Shown: positions 34,330 through 45,557, counted from the first letter of the stretch. The stretch is DNA of 64,000 nucleotides from Enterobacter cloacae (GCF_013375935.1 NZ_CP056117.1:2294001-2358000), one strand, 5' to 3'. Notes: generated by a model from the letters alone, not told the origin. Made by a program: numbers and translations.

Positions 34330-37300
34330 ATGATGGAAATTCTGCGTGGTTCGCCTGCACTGTCTGCCTTCCGTATTAACAAACTGCTGGCACGTTTTCA
34401 GGCGGCCGACCTTCCGGTAAGCAATATTTACGCTGAGTATGTCCATTTTGCTGACCTGAATGCCCCCCTGAATGCAGAGGAGCGCGTACAGCTGGAACGC
34501 CTGCTCAAGTATGGCCCAAGCCTGAGCAGCCATACGCCGACCGGCAAACTGATCCTTGCCACGCCGCGTCCGGGCACCATCTCCCCCTGGTCTTCCAAAG
34601 CCACCGATATCGCGCACAACTGCGGCCTGAGCCAGATTAACCGTCTGGAGCGCGGCGTGGCGTACTATGTTGAAGCGTCCACCCTGAGCGACGCGCAGTG
34701 GCAGGCCGTGGCGGCCGGGCTGCACGATCGTATGATGGAGAGCGTGTTTGCCTCTCTGGATGATGCGCAGAAGCTGTTCGCCCACCATCAGCCTGCGCCG
34801 GTACAGAGCGTGGATCTGCTGGGGCAGGGCCGTCAGGCGCTGATCGACGCTAACCTGCGTCTAGGTCTGGCGCTCGCAGAAGATGAAATCGACTACCTTC
34901 AGGATGCGTTCGTTAAGCTGAACCGCAACCCGAACGATATTGAACTGTACATGTTCGCGCAGGCGAACTCAGAGCACTGCCGCCATAAAATCTTCAACGC
35001 CGACTGGATTATCGACGGCGAACAGCAGCCGAAATCGCTGTTTAAGATGATCAAAAACACCATGGAGCAAACCCCTGACCACGTGCTGTCTGCCTATAAA
35101 GACAACGCGGCGGTAATGGAAGGTTCCGAGGTAGGCCGCTTCTTCGCCGACCGCGAAGCAGGGCGCTATGACTTCCATCAGGAGCCTGCGCATATCCTGA
35201 TGAAGGTAGAAACCCATAACCACCCGACGGCAATTTCGCCGTGGCCGGGCGCAGCGACCGGTTCCGGCGGTGAAATCCGTGATGAAGGGGCAACCGGCCG
35301 TGGCGCTAAGCCAAAAGCGGGCCTGGTCGGTTTTTCCGTTTCCAACCTGCGCATCCCGGGCTTTGAGCAGCCGTGGGAAGAAGATTTCGGCAAGCCAGAG
35401 CGCATCGTGACCGCGCTGGATATCATGACCGAAGGCCCTCTGGGCGGCGCGGCATTCAACAACGAATTTGGTCGTCCGGCGCTGAACGGTTACTTCCGTA
35501 CCTATGAAGAGAAAGTGGACAGCCACAACGGCGAAGAGCTGCGCGGCTACCACAAACCGATCATGCTGGCGGGCGGGATCGGCAACATCCGCGCCGATCA
35601 CGTGCAGAAAGGCGAGATCGTGGTTGGCGCGAAGCTGATCGTACTGGGCGGCCCGGCGATGAACATCGGTCTGGGCGGCGGTGCGGCGTCTTCTATGGCG
35701 TCCGGCCAGTCTGACGCGGATCTTGATTTCGCCTCCGTGCAGCGCGACAACCCGGAAATGGAGCGTCGCTGTCAGGAAGTGATCGACCGCTGCTGGCAGC
35801 TCGGCGACGCTAACCCGATCCTCTTCATCCATGACGTGGGCGCGGGCGGTCTTTCGAACGCCATGCCGGAGCTGGTGAGCGACGGCGGTCGCGGCGGCCG
35901 TTTCAACCTGCGCGACATCCTGAGCGATGAGCCAGGCATGAGCCCGCTGGAAATCTGGTGTAACGAATCTCAGGAACGCTACGTGCTGGCGGTTGCCGCC
36001 GACCAGCTGCCGCTGTTTGACGAGCTGTGCCGCCGCGAGCGCGCGCCGTATGCCGTCATCGGTGAAGCGACGGAAGAGCAGCATCTCTCCTTAAGCGACA
36101 CCCACTTCGACAACCAGCCTATCGATCTGCCGCTGGACGTGCTGCTGGGCAAAACGCCGAAGATGACCCGCGACGTGCAGACCCGTAAGGCGGCGGGCAA
36201 AGCGCTGGATCGTCAGGACATCACCGTTGCCGACGCGGTAAACCGCGTACTGCATCTGCCCGCCGTGGCAGAGAAAACCTTCCTGGTGACCATCGGCGAC
36301 CGTACCGTCACCGGTATGGTGTCACGCGATCAGATGGTCGGCCCGTGGCAGATCCCGGTCGCTAACTGCGCCGTGACCACCGCGAGCCTCGACAGCTACT
36401 ACGGCGAAGCGATGGCGCTGGGCGAACGTACCCCGGTGGCGCTGCTGGACTTCGCCGCGTCTGCCCGTCTGGCGGTCGGTGAAGCGCTGACTAACATCGC
36501 CGCGACGCAGATTGGCGACATCAAACGCATTAAACTTTCCGCAAACTGGATGGCCGCAGCCGGACACCCTGGCGAAGATGCTGGCCTGTACGAAGCGGTG
36601 AAAGCGGTAGGTGAAGAGCTGTGTCCTGCGCTCGGCCTGACCATTCCGGTGGGTAAAGACTCTATGTCGATGAAAACCCGCTGGCAGGAAGGTAACGAGC
36701 AGCGCGAGATGACCTCTCCGCTGTCGCTGGTGATCACCGCGTTTGCGCGCGTGGAGGACGTGCGTCATACCATCACGCCGCAGCTGTCGACCGACGACAA
36801 CGCCCTGCTGCTGATTGACCTGGGTCTTGGCCACAACGCGCTGGGCGCGACCGCGCTGGCGCAGGTTTACCGTCAGCTCGGCGATAAGCCAGCCGACGTG
36901 CGCGACGTGGCGCAGCTGAAAGGCTTCTACGACGCGATACAGGCGCTGGTGGCTCAGCGTAAGCTGCTGGCCTACCACGACCGTTCCGACGGCGGCCTGC
37001 TGGTTACCCTGGCGGAGATGGCCTTTACCGGCCACTGTGGCGTGGAGGCAAACATTGCCTCTCTGGGCGAAGACCGCCTGGCGGCGCTGTTTAACGAAGA
37101 GCTGGGTGCGGTTATTCAGGTGCGTGCGGCAGATCGCGATGCGGTTGAAGCCGTACTGGCGCAGCATGGCCTGGCAGACTGCGTGCACTATCTGGGTAAA
37201 GCCGTTCAGGGCGACCGCTTCGTCATTGAGGCCGACGGCCACGCGGTATTCAGCGAAAGCCGCACCACGCTGCGTATGTGGTGGGCGGAAACCACCTGGC

Positions 37301-38217
37301 AGATGCAGCGCCTGCGCGACAACCCGGAATGTGCCGACCAGGAGCACAACGCGAAGGCGAACGACAGCGATCCTGGCCTGAACGTGAAGCTCTCCTTCGA
37401 CATCAACGAAGATGTTGCCGCGCCGTACATCGCGACCGGCGCGCGTCCGAAGGTGGCCGTGCTGCGCGAGCAGGGCGTTAACTCCCACGTTGAGATGGCG
37501 GCAGCCTTCCACCGTGCAGGCTTTGACGCCATCGACGTTCACATGAGCGACCTGCTGGCAGGGCGCACCGGCCTGGATGATTTCCAGGCGCTGGTGGCGT
37601 GCGGCGGATTCTCCTACGGCGACGTGCTGGGCGCGGGTGAGGGCTGGGCGAAGTCCATCCTGTTCAACAGCCGCGTGCGTGACGAGTTCGAAACCTTCTT
37701 CCACCGTCCGCAAACGCTGGCGCTGGGCGTGTGTAACGGCTGCCAGATGATGTCTAACCTGCGCGAGCTGATCCCGGGCAGTGAAGCGTGGCCGCGCTTT
37801 GTGCGTAACCACTCCGACCGCTTCGAGGCGCGCTTCAGCCTGGTTGAAGTGACCCAAAGCCCTTCACTGCTGCTGCAGGGCATGGTGGGGTCCCGGATGC
37901 CAATCGCCGTTTCCCACGGTGAAGGTCAGGTTGAGGTGCGCGATGCGGCGCATCTGGCCCAGCTTGAAAGCAAAGGCCTCGTGGCGCTGCGCTTTGTCGA
38001 TAACTTCGGCAAGGTCACCGAAACCTACCCGGCTAACCCGAACGGTTCCGCTAACGGTATTACGGCGGTGACCAGCGAAAGCGGCCGTGCGACCATCATG
38101 ATGCCGCACCCGGAGCGCGTCTTCCGCACAGTGAGCAACTCCTGGCACCCGGAAAACTGGGGCGAGGACGGCCCGTGGATGCGTATTTTCCGCAACGCGC
38201 GTAAACAGCTGGGTTAA
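34330..38217 (+). CDS. purL: Phosphoribosylformylglycinamidine synthase
   Basis: PurL converts FGAR to FGAM with glutamine and ATP, the fourth step of purine synthesis. This is the large single-chain form (1295 aa, the E. coli length). It has the N-terminal PurS-like and linker part, two AIR-synthase-like halves ([32 protein letters not shown] near 294-325), and a C-terminal class I glutaminase with the nucleophile Cys in [11 protein letters not shown] (about 1135) and the MPHPERVF box. The start has two consecutive ATG codons. Confidence 0.98.
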   Translation: MMEILRGSPALSAFRINKLLARFQAADLPVSNIYAEYVHFADLNAPLNAEERVQLERLLKYGPSLSSHTPTGKLILATPRPGTISPWSSKATDIAHNCGLSQINRLERGVAYYVEASTLSDAQWQAVAAGLHDRMMESVFASLDDAQKLFAHHQPAPVQSVDLLGQGRQALIDANLRLGLALAEDEIDYLQDAFVKLNRNPNDIELYMFAQANSEHCRHKIFNADWIIDGEQQPKSLFKMIKNTMEQTPDHVLSAYKDNAAVMEGSEVGRFFADREAGRYDFHQEPAHILMKVETHNHPTAISPWPGAATGSGGEIRDEGATGRGAKPKAGLVGFSVSNLRIPGFEQPWEEDFGKPERIVTALDIMTEGPLGGAAFNNEFGRPALNGYFRTYEEKVDSHNGEELRGYHKPIMLAGGIGNIRADHVQKGEIVVGAKLIVLGGPAMNIGLGGGAASSMASGQSDADLDFASVQRDNPEMERRCQEVIDRCWQLGDANPILFIHDVGAGGLSNAMPELVSDGGRGGRFNLRDILSDEPGMSPLEIWCNESQERYVLAVAADQLPLFDELCRRERAPYAVIGEATEEQHLSLSDTHFDNQPIDLPLDVLLGKTPKMTRDVQTRKAAGKALDRQDITVADAVNRVLHLPAVAEKTFLVTIGDRTVTGMVSRDQMVGPWQIPVANCAVTTASLDSYYGEAMALGERTPVALLDFAASARLAVGEALTNIAATQIGDIKRIKLSANWMAAAGHPGEDAGLYEAVKAVGEELCPALGLTIPVGKDSMSMKTRWQEGNEQREMTSPLSLVITAFARVEDVRHTITPQLSTDDNALLLIDLGLGHNALGATALAQVYRQLGDKPADVRDVAQLKGFYDAIQALVAQRKLLAYHDRSDGGLLVTLAEMAFTGHCGVEANIASLGEDRLAALFNEELGAVIQVRAADRDAVEAVLAQHGLADCVHYLGKAVQGDRFVIEADGHAVFSESRTTLRMWWAETTWQMQRLRDNPECADQEHNAKANDSDPGLNVKLSFDINEDVAAPYIATGARPKVAVLREQGVNSHVEMAAAFHRAGFDAIDVHMSDLLAGRTGLDDFQALVACGGFSYGDVLGAGEGWAKSILFNSRVRDEFETFFHRPQTLALGVCNGCQMMSNLRELIPGSEAWPRFVRNHSDRFEARFSLVEVTQSPSLLLQGMVGSRMPIAVSHGEGQVEVRDAAHLAQLESKGLVALRFVDNFGKVTETYPANPNGSANGITAVTSESGRATIMMPHPERVFRTVSNSWHPENWGEDGPWMRIFRNARKQLG

Positions 38218-38235
38218 TCGGTAGTGCTCCTCCAG

Positions 38236-38267
38236 GCCCGGTAGGCGTTATCGCCACCGGGCTTTTT
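38236..38267 (+). terminator. Terminator after purL
   Basis: The stem gcccggtaggcg / cgccaccgggc, with a one-base bulge and a short loop, is followed by six T. Its core is also similar to REP elements that are common in enterobacterial 3' flanks. Confidence 0.88.
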
Positions 38268-38273
38268 TATTTG

Positions 38274-38387
38274 TGTCGCAAATTCGCGACAAACCGTTAA
38301 TGCCACTGTCTCCAAATGGAGACATATAACTCGTTGTTTTATATGGACAATGAGATGCCGCTGCTAAGGTGTTGTTAATTTGCGACA
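38274..38387 (+). promoter_or_regulatory. Three GlrR activator sites upstream of glmY
   Basis: Three 18-bp sites fit the GlrR motif TGTC-N10-GACA: 38274-38291 (perfect), 38307-38324 (perfect) and 38370-38387 (tgtt-N10-gaca, one mismatch). They lie about 120 to 230 bp before the glmY start, the enhancer distance expected for a sigma-54 activator. Three such sites are known upstream of E. coli glmY. IHF sites are expected in the interval 38388-38470, but I could not assign them firmly. Confidence 0.85.
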
Positions 38388-38476
38388 CTTAGCCTGGAAA
38401 TCATTCAGCAGACATACAACGGGCTGAATGCATAAAAGTATTGCTATTCAGTAAGTTAATATATTGTTTTGCATTG

Positions 38477-38496
38477 TGGCACGCCTGTTGCATAAT
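38477..38496 (+). promoter_or_regulatory. Overlapping sigma-54 and sigma-70 promoters of glmY
   Basis: The sequence tggcacgcctgttgca (38477-38492) matches the sigma-54 promoter TGGCAC-N5-TTGCW, with GG at -24 and GC at -12 relative to a start at 38504. A sigma-70 -10 hexamer cataat overlaps it at 38491-38496. E. coli glmY has the same two promoters sharing a start site. Confidence 0.88.
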
Positions 38497-38503
38497 ATTA
38501 ACC

Positions 38504-38687
38504 AGTGGCTCATTCACCTTCTTATGTCAGCCCCTTCGGGACGTGCTACATAAACTTCGAATGACGCACAAAAAGGTGCCTGCCGTCCAACTACTGATTA
38601 TTGCATTGCTTTATCAGGCCAGGGCGAAACGTCGAGTTAGGCACCGCCTTATTCCACAACAAAGCCGGGTTTTTACCCGGCTTTGTT
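38504..38687 (+). ncRNA. glmY: Small RNA GlmY
   Basis: GlmY titrates the adapter RapZ and so protects GlmZ, which activates glmS translation and glucosamine 6-phosphate synthesis. The 184-nt region follows the E. coli RNA almost base for base as I recall it: it begins agtggctcattcacc, carries the gccccttcgggac hairpin and gtgcctgccgtccaactact, and ends in a perfect 15-bp terminator stem (38656-38670 with 38675-38689). It lies between purL and glrK, as in E. coli. The 3' end is placed by comparison with the known length. Confidence 0.94.
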
Positions 38688-38743
38688 GTATCTGAAGGGC
38701 AGACTCAGTTACGCTCTCCTCAAACCCGTATGAAGAGAGTAAT

Positions 38744-40180
38744 GTGTTGAAACGCTGGCCCGCTTTCCCTCGCTCCCTGCGACAGCTCGTTATGATGGCC
38801 TTCCTGCTGATCCTGCTGCCTTTGCTGGTCCTGGCGTGGCAGGCGTGGCAAAGCCTCAATGCGCTCAGCGCCCAGGCAGCCCTGACTAACCGCACCACGC
38901 TGATTGATGCCCGCCGTAGCGAGGCCATGACTAACGCCGCGCTGGAGATGGAGCGGAGCTATCGCCAGTACTGCGTGCTGGACGACCGTACGCTGGAAAG
39001 GGTGTACCAGAATCAGCGCAAGCGCTACAGCGAAATGCTGGACGCCCATGCGGGGGTATTGCCGGATGACAAACTCTATCAGGCGCTACGTCAGGATCTG
39101 AACGATCTGGCGCAGCTACAGTGCAAAAACAGTGGTCCCGATGCCGCCGCGGCCGCCCGGCTTGAAGCCTTCGCGAATGCCAATACGGAGATGGTTCAGT
39201 CCACCCGTACGGTTATCTTTTCCCGCGGGCAGCAGCTTCAGCAGGAAATTGCCGAGCGCGGCCAGTTCTTCGGCTGGCAGGCCCTGGTGCTGTTCATGGT
39301 CAGCCTGGGGCTGGTACTGCTCTTTACCCGTATGATCATCGGCCCCGTGAAGGGGATCCAGCGGATGATTAACCGGCTGGGGGAGGGCAAATCCCTCGGC
39401 GATACGGTTATTTTTAAAGGCCCGCGCGAGCTGCGTTCGGTAGGCCAGCGCATCATCTGGCTTTCAGAGCGCCTGGCGTGGCTGGAATCGCAGCGCCACC
39501 AGTTTCTGCGCCATATCTCCCACGAGCTGAAAACGCCGCTGGCGAGTATGCGTGAAGGCACGGAACTGCTGGCTGACGAAGTGGCGGGGGCGTTAACCCC
39601 CGAGCAAAAAGAGATCGTCGCGATTCTGGATGCCAGCAGCCGCAATTTACAAAAACTTATTGAACAACTGCTGGACTATAACCGCAAGCTGGCGGATGGT
39701 GCTGTGGTGCTTGAGCGCGTGGAGATTGAACCGATAGTGGACATGGTTATCTCCGCCCATAGCCTTCCAGCAAGAGCTAAAATGATGCATACCCAGGTGG
39801 AGCTCAACGTGTCGTCCTGCCTGGCAGAGCCGATGCTCTTTATGAGCGTGCTGGATAATCTCTATTCCAATGCAGTGCACTATGGTACTGAATCCGGTAC
39901 CATTTATATCAGAAGCAATAGCAACGGTTCGCGGGTATTTATTGACGTAGCGAATACGGGAAGCCCGATTCCGGATGAAGAAAAAACGATGATATTTGAA
40001 CCCTTCTTCCAGGGGAGTCATCAGCGAAAAGGTGCGGTAAAAGGAAGTGGTCTGGGGTTGAGTATTGCCCGCGACTGCATACGACGCATGCAGGGGGAGC
40101 TTAACATCGTTAGTGACGAACGCTCCGATGTCTGTTTTCGTATCGAACTGCCTCTTGAGCCGGAAAAATCAATGAAATGA
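38744..40180 (+). CDS. glrK: Two-component sensor histidine kinase GlrK (QseE)
   Basis: GlrK phosphorylates GlrR and so controls glmY. The 478-aa protein has a membrane segment near 15-35, a periplasmic sensor region, a second membrane segment near 175-195 (LVLFMVSLGLVLLFTRMIIG), a HAMP linker, a HisKA domain with the phospho-His in FLRHISHELKTPLASM, and an ATPase domain with the N box DNLYSNAVHYG and GSGLGLSI. Translation begins at TTG 38744 or nearby; the context is gtgttgaaa, and a GTG two bases upstream is out of frame. The stop overlaps a possible qseG start. Confidence 0.94.
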   Translation: MLKRWPAFPRSLRQLVMMAFLLILLPLLVLAWQAWQSLNALSAQAALTNRTTLIDARRSEAMTNAALEMERSYRQYCVLDDRTLERVYQNQRKRYSEMLDAHAGVLPDDKLYQALRQDLNDLAQLQCKNSGPDAAAAARLEAFANANTEMVQSTRTVIFSRGQQLQQEIAERGQFFGWQALVLFMVSLGLVLLFTRMIIGPVKGIQRMINRLGEGKSLGDTVIFKGPRELRSVGQRIIWLSERLAWLESQRHQFLRHISHELKTPLASMREGTELLADEVAGALTPEQKEIVAILDASSRNLQKLIEQLLDYNRKLADGAVVLERVEIEPIVDMVISAHSLPARAKMMHTQVELNVSSCLAEPMLFMSVLDNLYSNAVHYGTESGTIYIRSNSNGSRVFIDVANTGSPIPDEEKTMIFEPFFQGSHQRKGAVKGSGLGLSIARDCIRRMQGELNIVSDERSDVCFRIELPLEPEKSMK

Positions 40181-40197
40181 ATAACAACCTGGTGAGT

Positions 40198-40938
40198 ATG
40201 TCACACGTCTTTTACCGCGCACTGCGCGCGGTGTTTTCCTGCAAAAATATGCGCCTGAGCCTGCCCTGCTTACTGCTGGCAGGGTGTGTTTCACATGCAC
40301 CGCAAAGTGCGATCAGCCATAAACAAGAAGATAAGTGGCCCCAAAAGCAGCTGGCCGATTTCCTTTCAACGGGCTGCGATGATATCTGGAATTTATCGGG
40401 ACACGATGTCGAATCAAACCCGCTGTTCTGGCTGCGCGGAATCGACTGCGCCCAGCGGCTGGCGCCAGCCGAAGCGCGTGCGCAGGCGGCGATGCTGGTG
40501 GACGATACCTGGCAGGACGCGTTTAAGCGCGGCATCGTCATGGCCGATGCCAGAATCACGCCCGTCGAACGGCGCGCCAACGTCACGCGGCTGGATACCT
40601 TTGTTATCAATATTCCGCCCCAGGTGCGCCCGATTTATCAGCTCTGGCGGGACGGACAAACCCTGCAGCTACAGCTGTCTGAAGAGCGTTTTCGCTACAG
40701 CAAGCTGCAGCAGTCAAGCGACAGCGAGCTTGATGCGCTTCGCCAGCAGCAGGAATCGCTGCGCGAGCAGCTTGAGACCACCACGCGCAAGCTTGAAAAT
40801 CTGACCGATATTGAAAGACAGCTCTCGACGCGTAAACCGGCCGGCAGTTATCTGCCTGATGGGTCGAAAGGCAACCCTGCCACGACGCCAGACGGTGAAA
40901 CGCCGAAACAAGAGGATGTGAAGCATGACGAGCCGTAA
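40198..40938 (+). CDS. qseG: Outer-membrane lipoprotein QseG
   Basis: QseG (YfhG) is a lipoprotein encoded between glrK and glrR; in E. coli it stimulates GlrK and in pathogens aids effector delivery. The product of about 246 aa has a lipoprotein signal ending CLLLAGC and a C-terminal half with a coiled-coil (LRQQQESLREQLETTTRKLENLTDIERQL) identical in style to E. coli. I prefer ATG 40198, preceded by ggtgag, over ATG 40177, which overlaps the glrK stop; both are possible. The first 70 mature residues diverge from E. coli. Confidence 0.87.
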   Translation: MSHVFYRALRAVFSCKNMRLSLPCLLLAGCVSHAPQSAISHKQEDKWPQKQLADFLSTGCDDIWNLSGHDVESNPLFWLRGIDCAQRLAPAEARAQAAMLVDDTWQDAFKRGIVMADARITPVERRANVTRLDTFVINIPPQVRPIYQLWRDGQTLQLQLSEERFRYSKLQQSSDSELDALRQQQESLREQLETTTRKLENLTDIERQLSTRKPAGSYLPDGSKGNPATTPDGETPKQEDVKHDEP

Positions 40939-42262
40939 ACCTGCCCATCTTTTACTGGTGGATGACGATCCCGGGCTGTTAAAGCTGCTGGGGATGCGTC
41001 TGGTCAGCGAAGGCTATAGCGTGGTCACCGCGGAAAGCGGGCAGGAGGGGCTGAAGGTGCTCAGCCGCGAGAAAATCGATCTGGTGATCAGCGACCTGCG
41101 GATGGATGAAATGGATGGCCTGCAGCTGTTCACGGAGATCCAGAAGCAGCAGCCCGGCATGCCTGTCATCATCCTCACCGCTCACGGATCGATTCCGGAT
41201 GCGGTTGCCGCGACCCAGCAGGGGGTGTTCAGCTTCCTCACCAAACCGGTGGATAAAGACGCCCTTTATAAAGCGATCGACAGCGCGCTTGAGCACGCGG
41301 CGCCGTCCGGTGACGACGCCTGGCGCGAATCCATCGTCACGCGCAGCCCCGCCATGCTGCGCCTGCTGGAACAGGCGCGGATGGTGGCCCAATCAGACGT
41401 TAGCGTGCTGATTAACGGCCAGAGCGGGACCGGGAAAGAGATCCTTGCCCAGGCGATCCACAACGCCAGCCCGCGCAGTAAAAATGCCTTTATCGCGATT
41501 AACTGTGGCGCGCTGCCGGAACAGCTGCTTGAGTCTGAGCTCTTCGGGCATGCCCGCGGCGCCTTTACCGGCGCGGTGAGCAGCCGTGAAGGGCTGTTCC
41601 AGGCGGCTGAGGGCGGCACGCTGTTCCTCGATGAAATTGGCGATATGCCCGCGCCGCTGCAGGTCAAGCTGCTGCGCGTATTGCAGGAGCGAAAAGTGCG
41701 TCCGCTCGGCAGCAACCGCGATATCGATATCAACGTGCGTATTATTTCCGCCACCCACCGTGATTTACCCAAGGTGATGGCGCGCAACGAGTTTCGTGAA
41801 GATCTCTACTATCGCCTTAATGTCGTAAACCTGAAAATCCCGGCGCTGGCCGAGCGCGCGGAAGATATCCCGCTGCTGGCAAACCATCTTTTACGCCAGG
41901 CCGCAGACCGCCACAAGCCGTTTGTGCGCGCGTTCTCCACCGATGCGATGAAGCGCCTGATGACGGCGAGCTGGCCGGGCAACGTGCGCCAGCTGGTTAA
42001 CGTGATTGAGCAGTGCGTGGCGCTCACCTCATCGCCGGTGATCGGCGATGCGCTGGTGGAGCAGGCGCTGGAAGGGGAGAACACGGCCTTACCGGCTTTT
42101 GCGGAAGCGCGAAACCAGTTCGAACTGAACTATCTGCGCAAGCTGCTGCAAATCACCAAAGGCAACGTGACCCACGCGGCGCGCATGGCCGGGCGTAACC
42201 GCACCGAGTTCTACAAGTTACTCTCGCGCCACGAGCTGGAAGCGAACGATTTTAAAGAGTAG
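40925..42262 (+). CDS. glrR: Sigma-54-dependent response regulator GlrR
   Basis: GlrR is the enhancer-binding activator of glmY and, in E. coli, of rpoE. The 445-aa protein has a receiver domain (phospho-Asp57 in VISDLRMDEMDG), an AAA+ domain with Walker A GQSGTGKE, the sigma-54 contact loop GAFTGA, Walker B TLFLDEIGD, and a Fis-type helix-turn-helix at the C-terminus (VTHAARMAGRNRTEFYKLL). It starts 14 bp inside qseG. It closes a local circuit with the three sites before glmY. Confidence 0.96.
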   Translation: MTSRKPAHLLLVDDDPGLLKLLGMRLVSEGYSVVTAESGQEGLKVLSREKIDLVISDLRMDEMDGLQLFTEIQKQQPGMPVIILTAHGSIPDAVAATQQGVFSFLTKPVDKDALYKAIDSALEHAAPSGDDAWRESIVTRSPAMLRLLEQARMVAQSDVSVLINGQSGTGKEILAQAIHNASPRSKNAFIAINCGALPEQLLESELFGHARGAFTGAVSSREGLFQAAEGGTLFLDEIGDMPAPLQVKLLRVLQERKVRPLGSNRDIDINVRIISATHRDLPKVMARNEFREDLYYRLNVVNLKIPALAERAEDIPLLANHLLRQAADRHKPFVRAFSTDAMKRLMTASWPGNVRQLVNVIEQCVALTSSPVIGDALVEQALEGENTALPAFAEARNQFELNYLRKLLQITKGNVTHAARMAGRNRTEFYKLLSRHELEANDFKE

Positions 42263-42333
42263 TACCGCAAAATTCGCCTGAATATGATACTGTGAGCAAT
42301 CGATTACGAGGCAGCTTACAGGCATGAGTTTAA

Positions 42334-42681
<348 letters not shown>

Positions 42682-42721
42682 GCAGCGTTTCCTGGTCGGG
42701 CGTGGCGCGCCGACGCCCGAC

Positions 42722-42751
42722 AAAAAAAGCCCCTCGAAAGAGGGGCTTTTT
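42722..42751. terminator. Bidirectional terminator between glnB and hmp
   Basis: The stem aaaaagcccctc / gaggggcttttt with a gaaa loop is flanked by A and T runs, between the convergent glnB and hmp. A GC-rich palindrome (gtcgggcgtggcgcgccgacgcccgac) precedes it at 42694-42720. Confidence 0.92.
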
Positions 42752-42754
42752 GCG

Positions 42755-43945
42755 TTACAGCACCTTATGCGGGCCAAAACATTCGTAATGAATGTTGTCT
42801 TTATTTACGCCCAGCTCAACCAGCTGCTTCGCGGCATACTGCATAAACGCCACCGGACCGCAAACGTAGAACTGCATCTCCGGCGCGCTGAACGCCCCTT
42901 CATGCTCGCCTAAATTCATCAGGCCTTCGCTGTCAAAACGTGCCGCCGCGCGGTCAGCTTCGGTCGGCAGACGATACCAGGTATGGGCGGTAAAGTGGGT
43001 CAGACCCGCCGCCAGCGCTTTCACTTCATCCGCAAAGGCGTGAACGTCGCCGTTCTCTGCCGCGTGGAACCAGTTTACCTGCGCGCTGTGGTTTGATTTT
43101 GCCAGCGTATCCAGCATTGCCAGCATCGGGGTTTGACCAACGCCCGCGGAGATCAGCGTCACCGGGGTAGTGGCCTCAACCGCCATAAAGAAGTCGCCTG
43201 CCGGCGCGGCCAGATGGACGATATCACCCACGCGGGCGACGTTATGCAGCCAGCTTGAGACCTGGCCACCCTTCTCGCGTTTCACCGCAATGCGATAGCC
43301 TTTGCCGTTTGGCTTACGGGTCAGGGAGTACTGGCGGATCTCCTGGTGCGGGAAACCTTCCGGCTTCAGCCACACGCCCAGGTACTGGCCGGGCTGATAA
43401 TCGGCAACCGGCTGTCCGTCAACCGGCTCAAGCTCAAAGCTGGTGATAAGCGCGCTGCGCGGCGTTTTTTCTACGATGCGGAACGCGCGCGTGCCTTCCC
43501 AGCCGCCGTTCTTGCTGGCGTTTTCGCTGTAGATTTGCGCTTCACGGTTGATGAAGACGTTTGCCAGCACGCCGTAGGCTTTACCCCAGGCGTCCAGCAC
43601 CTCCTGACCCGGGCTGAACATTTCGTCCAGCGTGGCGAGCAGGTGGCTACCGACGATGTTGTACTGGTCTGGTTTGATCTGGAAGCTGGTGTGCTTCTGC
43701 GCGATTTTTTCCACCGCGGGCAGCAGGGCGGGCAGGTTGTCGATGTTGCTGGCATAGGCGGCAATGGCGTTGAACAGCGCTTCACGCTGATCGCCGTTAC
43801 GCTGGTTGCTCATGTTGAAAATCTCTTTGAGCTCCGGGTTATGCGTAAACATGCGATCGTAAAAATGGGCGGTCAGCTTAGGACCCGTTTCAACGAGCAG
43901 GGGAATAGTGGCCTTCACGGTAGCGATGGTTTGGGCGTCGAGCAT
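42755..43945 (-). CDS. hmp: Flavohemoglobin / nitric oxide dioxygenase
   Basis: Hmp detoxifies nitric oxide to nitrate with O2 and NAD(P)H. The 396-aa protein has a globin domain (1-140; proximal His in [11 protein letters not shown]) and a ferredoxin reductase domain with the FAD motif RQYSLT and NAD motifs [10 protein letters not shown] and YVCGPVAFM. Length equals E. coli. The NsrR-like site upstream predicts derepression by nitric oxide. It is divergent from glyA, as in E. coli. Confidence 0.97.
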   Translation of the reverse strand: MLDAQTIATVKATIPLLVETGPKLTAHFYDRMFTHNPELKEIFNMSNQRNGDQREALFNAIAAYASNIDNLPALLPAVEKIAQKHTSFQIKPDQYNIVGSHLLATLDEMFSPGQEVLDAWGKAYGVLANVFINREAQIYSENASKNGGWEGTRAFRIVEKTPRSALITSFELEPVDGQPVADYQPGQYLGVWLKPEGFPHQEIRQYSLTRKPNGKGYRIAVKREKGGQVSSWLHNVARVGDIVHLAAPAGDFFMAVEATTPVTLISAGVGQTPMLAMLDTLAKSNHSAQVNWFHAAENGDVHAFADEVKALAAGLTHFTAHTWYRLPTEADRAAARFDSEGLMNLGEHEGAFSAPEMQFYVCGPVAFMQYAAKQLVELGVNKDNIHYECFGPHKVL

Positions 43946-43971
43946 AGCAGCTTCCTTCTGATGTTACTTTA

Positions 43972-43994
43972 ATGATGTATTTTAGATGCATCTT
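43972..43994 (-). promoter_or_regulatory. NsrR-like operator of hmp
   Basis: A 23-bp imperfect palindrome fits the 11-1-11 layout of NsrR sites. The right arm agatgcatctt is close to consensus and the left arm matches 8 of 11 positions. It lies 27 bp upstream of the hmp start codon. NsrR is the known nitric-oxide-sensitive repressor of hmp in E. coli. Confidence 0.72.
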
Positions 43995-44115
43995 ATAAAA
44001 ATAACCCTGTAATGTAAATGGTTCTTTGCATCGTGAAAAATATGCATCACAAACCTGAAAAGAAATCCGTTCAACGCAGCGCACGCTTTATTCCTCAAAC
44101 CCTTGCGTGGCGCGA

Positions 44116-44131
44116 AGGAAAACGTTTGCGT
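44116..44131 (+). promoter_or_regulatory. PurR operator of glyA
   Basis: The sequence aggaaaacgtttgcgt resembles the PurR palindrome, especially its right half cgtttgcgt, and is close to the known E. coli glyA operator. A -10-like tatact follows at 44173-44178. MetR sites, known in E. coli, were not identified. The rest of the 43946-44248 gap carries the hmp promoter and no gene. Confidence 0.7.
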
Positions 44132-44248
44132 AAAATCGTTTGTCAAGACCTGTTATCACAGAACGATTCAGTTATACTGTTGCCCGTTGTCCAACAGGAC
44201 TGCCTTTTCAGGCCAAAATTTACTTGTTAGCTGAGTCAGGAGATGCGG

Positions 44249-45502
44249 ATGTTAAAGCGTGAAATGAACATTGCCGATTATGATGCCGAACTGTGGCAGG
44301 CTATGGAGCAGGAAAAAGTACGTCAGGAAGAGCACATCGAACTGATCGCCTCCGAAAACTACACCAGCCCGCGCGTGATGCAGGCGCAGGGTTCTCAGCT
44401 GACCAACAAATATGCTGAAGGTTATCCGGGCAAGCGCTACTACGGCGGTTGCGAATACGTTGATATCGTTGAGCAGCTGGCCATTGACCGTGCGAAAGCA
44501 CTCTTTGGCGCTGACTACGCTAACGTCCAGCCGCACTCTGGCTCCCAGGCTAACTTCGCTGTATACACCGCGCTGCTGCAGCCGGGCGATACCGTTCTGG
44601 GTATGAATCTGGCACAGGGCGGCCACCTGACTCACGGCTCCCCGGTTAACTTCTCCGGCAAACTGTACAACATCATTCCTTACGGTATCGATGAGTCCGG
44701 TAAAATTGACTATGAAGACATGGCGAAGCAGGCCAAAGAGCACAAGCCGAAGATGATCATCGGCGGCTTCTCCGCATACTCCGGTATCGTTGACTGGGCT
44801 AAAATGCGTGAAATCGCAGACAGCATCGGCGCATACCTGTTTGTTGACATGGCGCACGTTGCCGGTCTGATTGCCGCGGGCGTTTACCCTAACCCGGTTC
44901 CACACGCTCACGTTGTGACCACCACCACCCACAAAACCCTGGCAGGCCCGCGCGGCGGCCTGATCCTGGCGAAAGGCGGTGACGAAGAGCTGTACAAGAA
45001 ACTGAACTCCGCTGTGTTCCCAAGCGCACAGGGCGGCCCGCTGATGCACGTTATTGCTGCGAAAGCGGTAGCGCTGAAGGAAGCGATGGAGCCTGAGTTT
45101 AAGGTTTACCAGCAGCAGGTTGCCAAAAACGCCAAAGCGATGGTGGAAGTGTTCCTGAACCGTGGCTACAAGGTGGTATCCGGCGGTACTGAAAACCACC
45201 TGTTCCTGCTGGATCTGGTTGATAAGAACCTGACCGGTAAAGAAGCTGACGCCGCCCTCGGCCGCGCCAACATCACCGTGAACAAAAACAGCGTGCCAAA
45301 CGATCCGAAGAGCCCGTTCGTGACCTCCGGTATCCGTATCGGTTCTCCGGCCGTGACGCGCCGCGGCTTTAAAGAAGCGGAAGTGAAAGATCTGGCGGGC
45401 TGGATGTGCGACGTCCTGGACAACATCAACGACGATGCGGTTATCGAGCGCGTTAAAGGTAAAGTTCTGGATATCTGCGCGCGCTTCCCGGTATACGCGT
45501 AA
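44249..45502 (+). CDS. glyA: Serine hydroxymethyltransferase
   Basis: GlyA interconverts serine and glycine and supplies one-carbon units as methylene-tetrahydrofolate. The 417-aa protein (start [15 protein letters not shown]) has the PLP-lysine in [16 protein letters not shown] (Lys229), and [15 protein letters not shown] near the N-terminus. The start at 44249 gives the E. coli length; a GTG or ATG two codons upstream is less likely. A strong terminator follows. Confidence 0.98.
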   Translation: MLKREMNIADYDAELWQAMEQEKVRQEEHIELIASENYTSPRVMQAQGSQLTNKYAEGYPGKRYYGGCEYVDIVEQLAIDRAKALFGADYANVQPHSGSQANFAVYTALLQPGDTVLGMNLAQGGHLTHGSPVNFSGKLYNIIPYGIDESGKIDYEDMAKQAKEHKPKMIIGGFSAYSGIVDWAKMREIADSIGAYLFVDMAHVAGLIAAGVYPNPVPHAHVVTTTTHKTLAGPRGGLILAKGGDEELYKKLNSAVFPSAQGGPLMHVIAAKAVALKEAMEPEFKVYQQQVAKNAKAMVEVFLNRGYKVVSGGTENHLFLLDLVDKNLTGKEADAALGRANITVNKNSVPNDPKSPFVTSGIRIGSPAVTRRGFKEAEVKDLAGWMCDVLDNINDDAVIERVKGKVLDICARFPVYA

Positions 45503-45522
45503 TACCTCTGCTTTGCAGAAAT

Positions 45523-45551
45523 AAAAAAAGGCCGCATCCGCGGCCTTTTTT
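45523..45551. terminator. Bidirectional terminator between glyA and yphA
   Basis: The stem aaaaaggccgc / gcggccttttt closes on a short loop with A and T runs on both sides, so it serves glyA and the convergent yphA. Confidence 0.93.
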
Positions 45552-45557
45552 TATGGG

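Noticed and set aside
36322..37857. A 511-codon open frame antisense to purL, and another of 371 codons at 34969-36084
   Set aside because: Both lie wholly inside purL on the opposite strand, in the GC-rich codon phase that keeps antisense frames open; no known domain and no ribosome binding site.
43946..44242. MetR sites upstream of glyA
   Set aside because: Known in E. coli, but no convincing TGAA-N5-TTCA sequence was found here.
44252..45199. A 315-codon frame antisense to glyA
   Set aside because: It mirrors a highly expressed gene with strong codon bias; no independent support.
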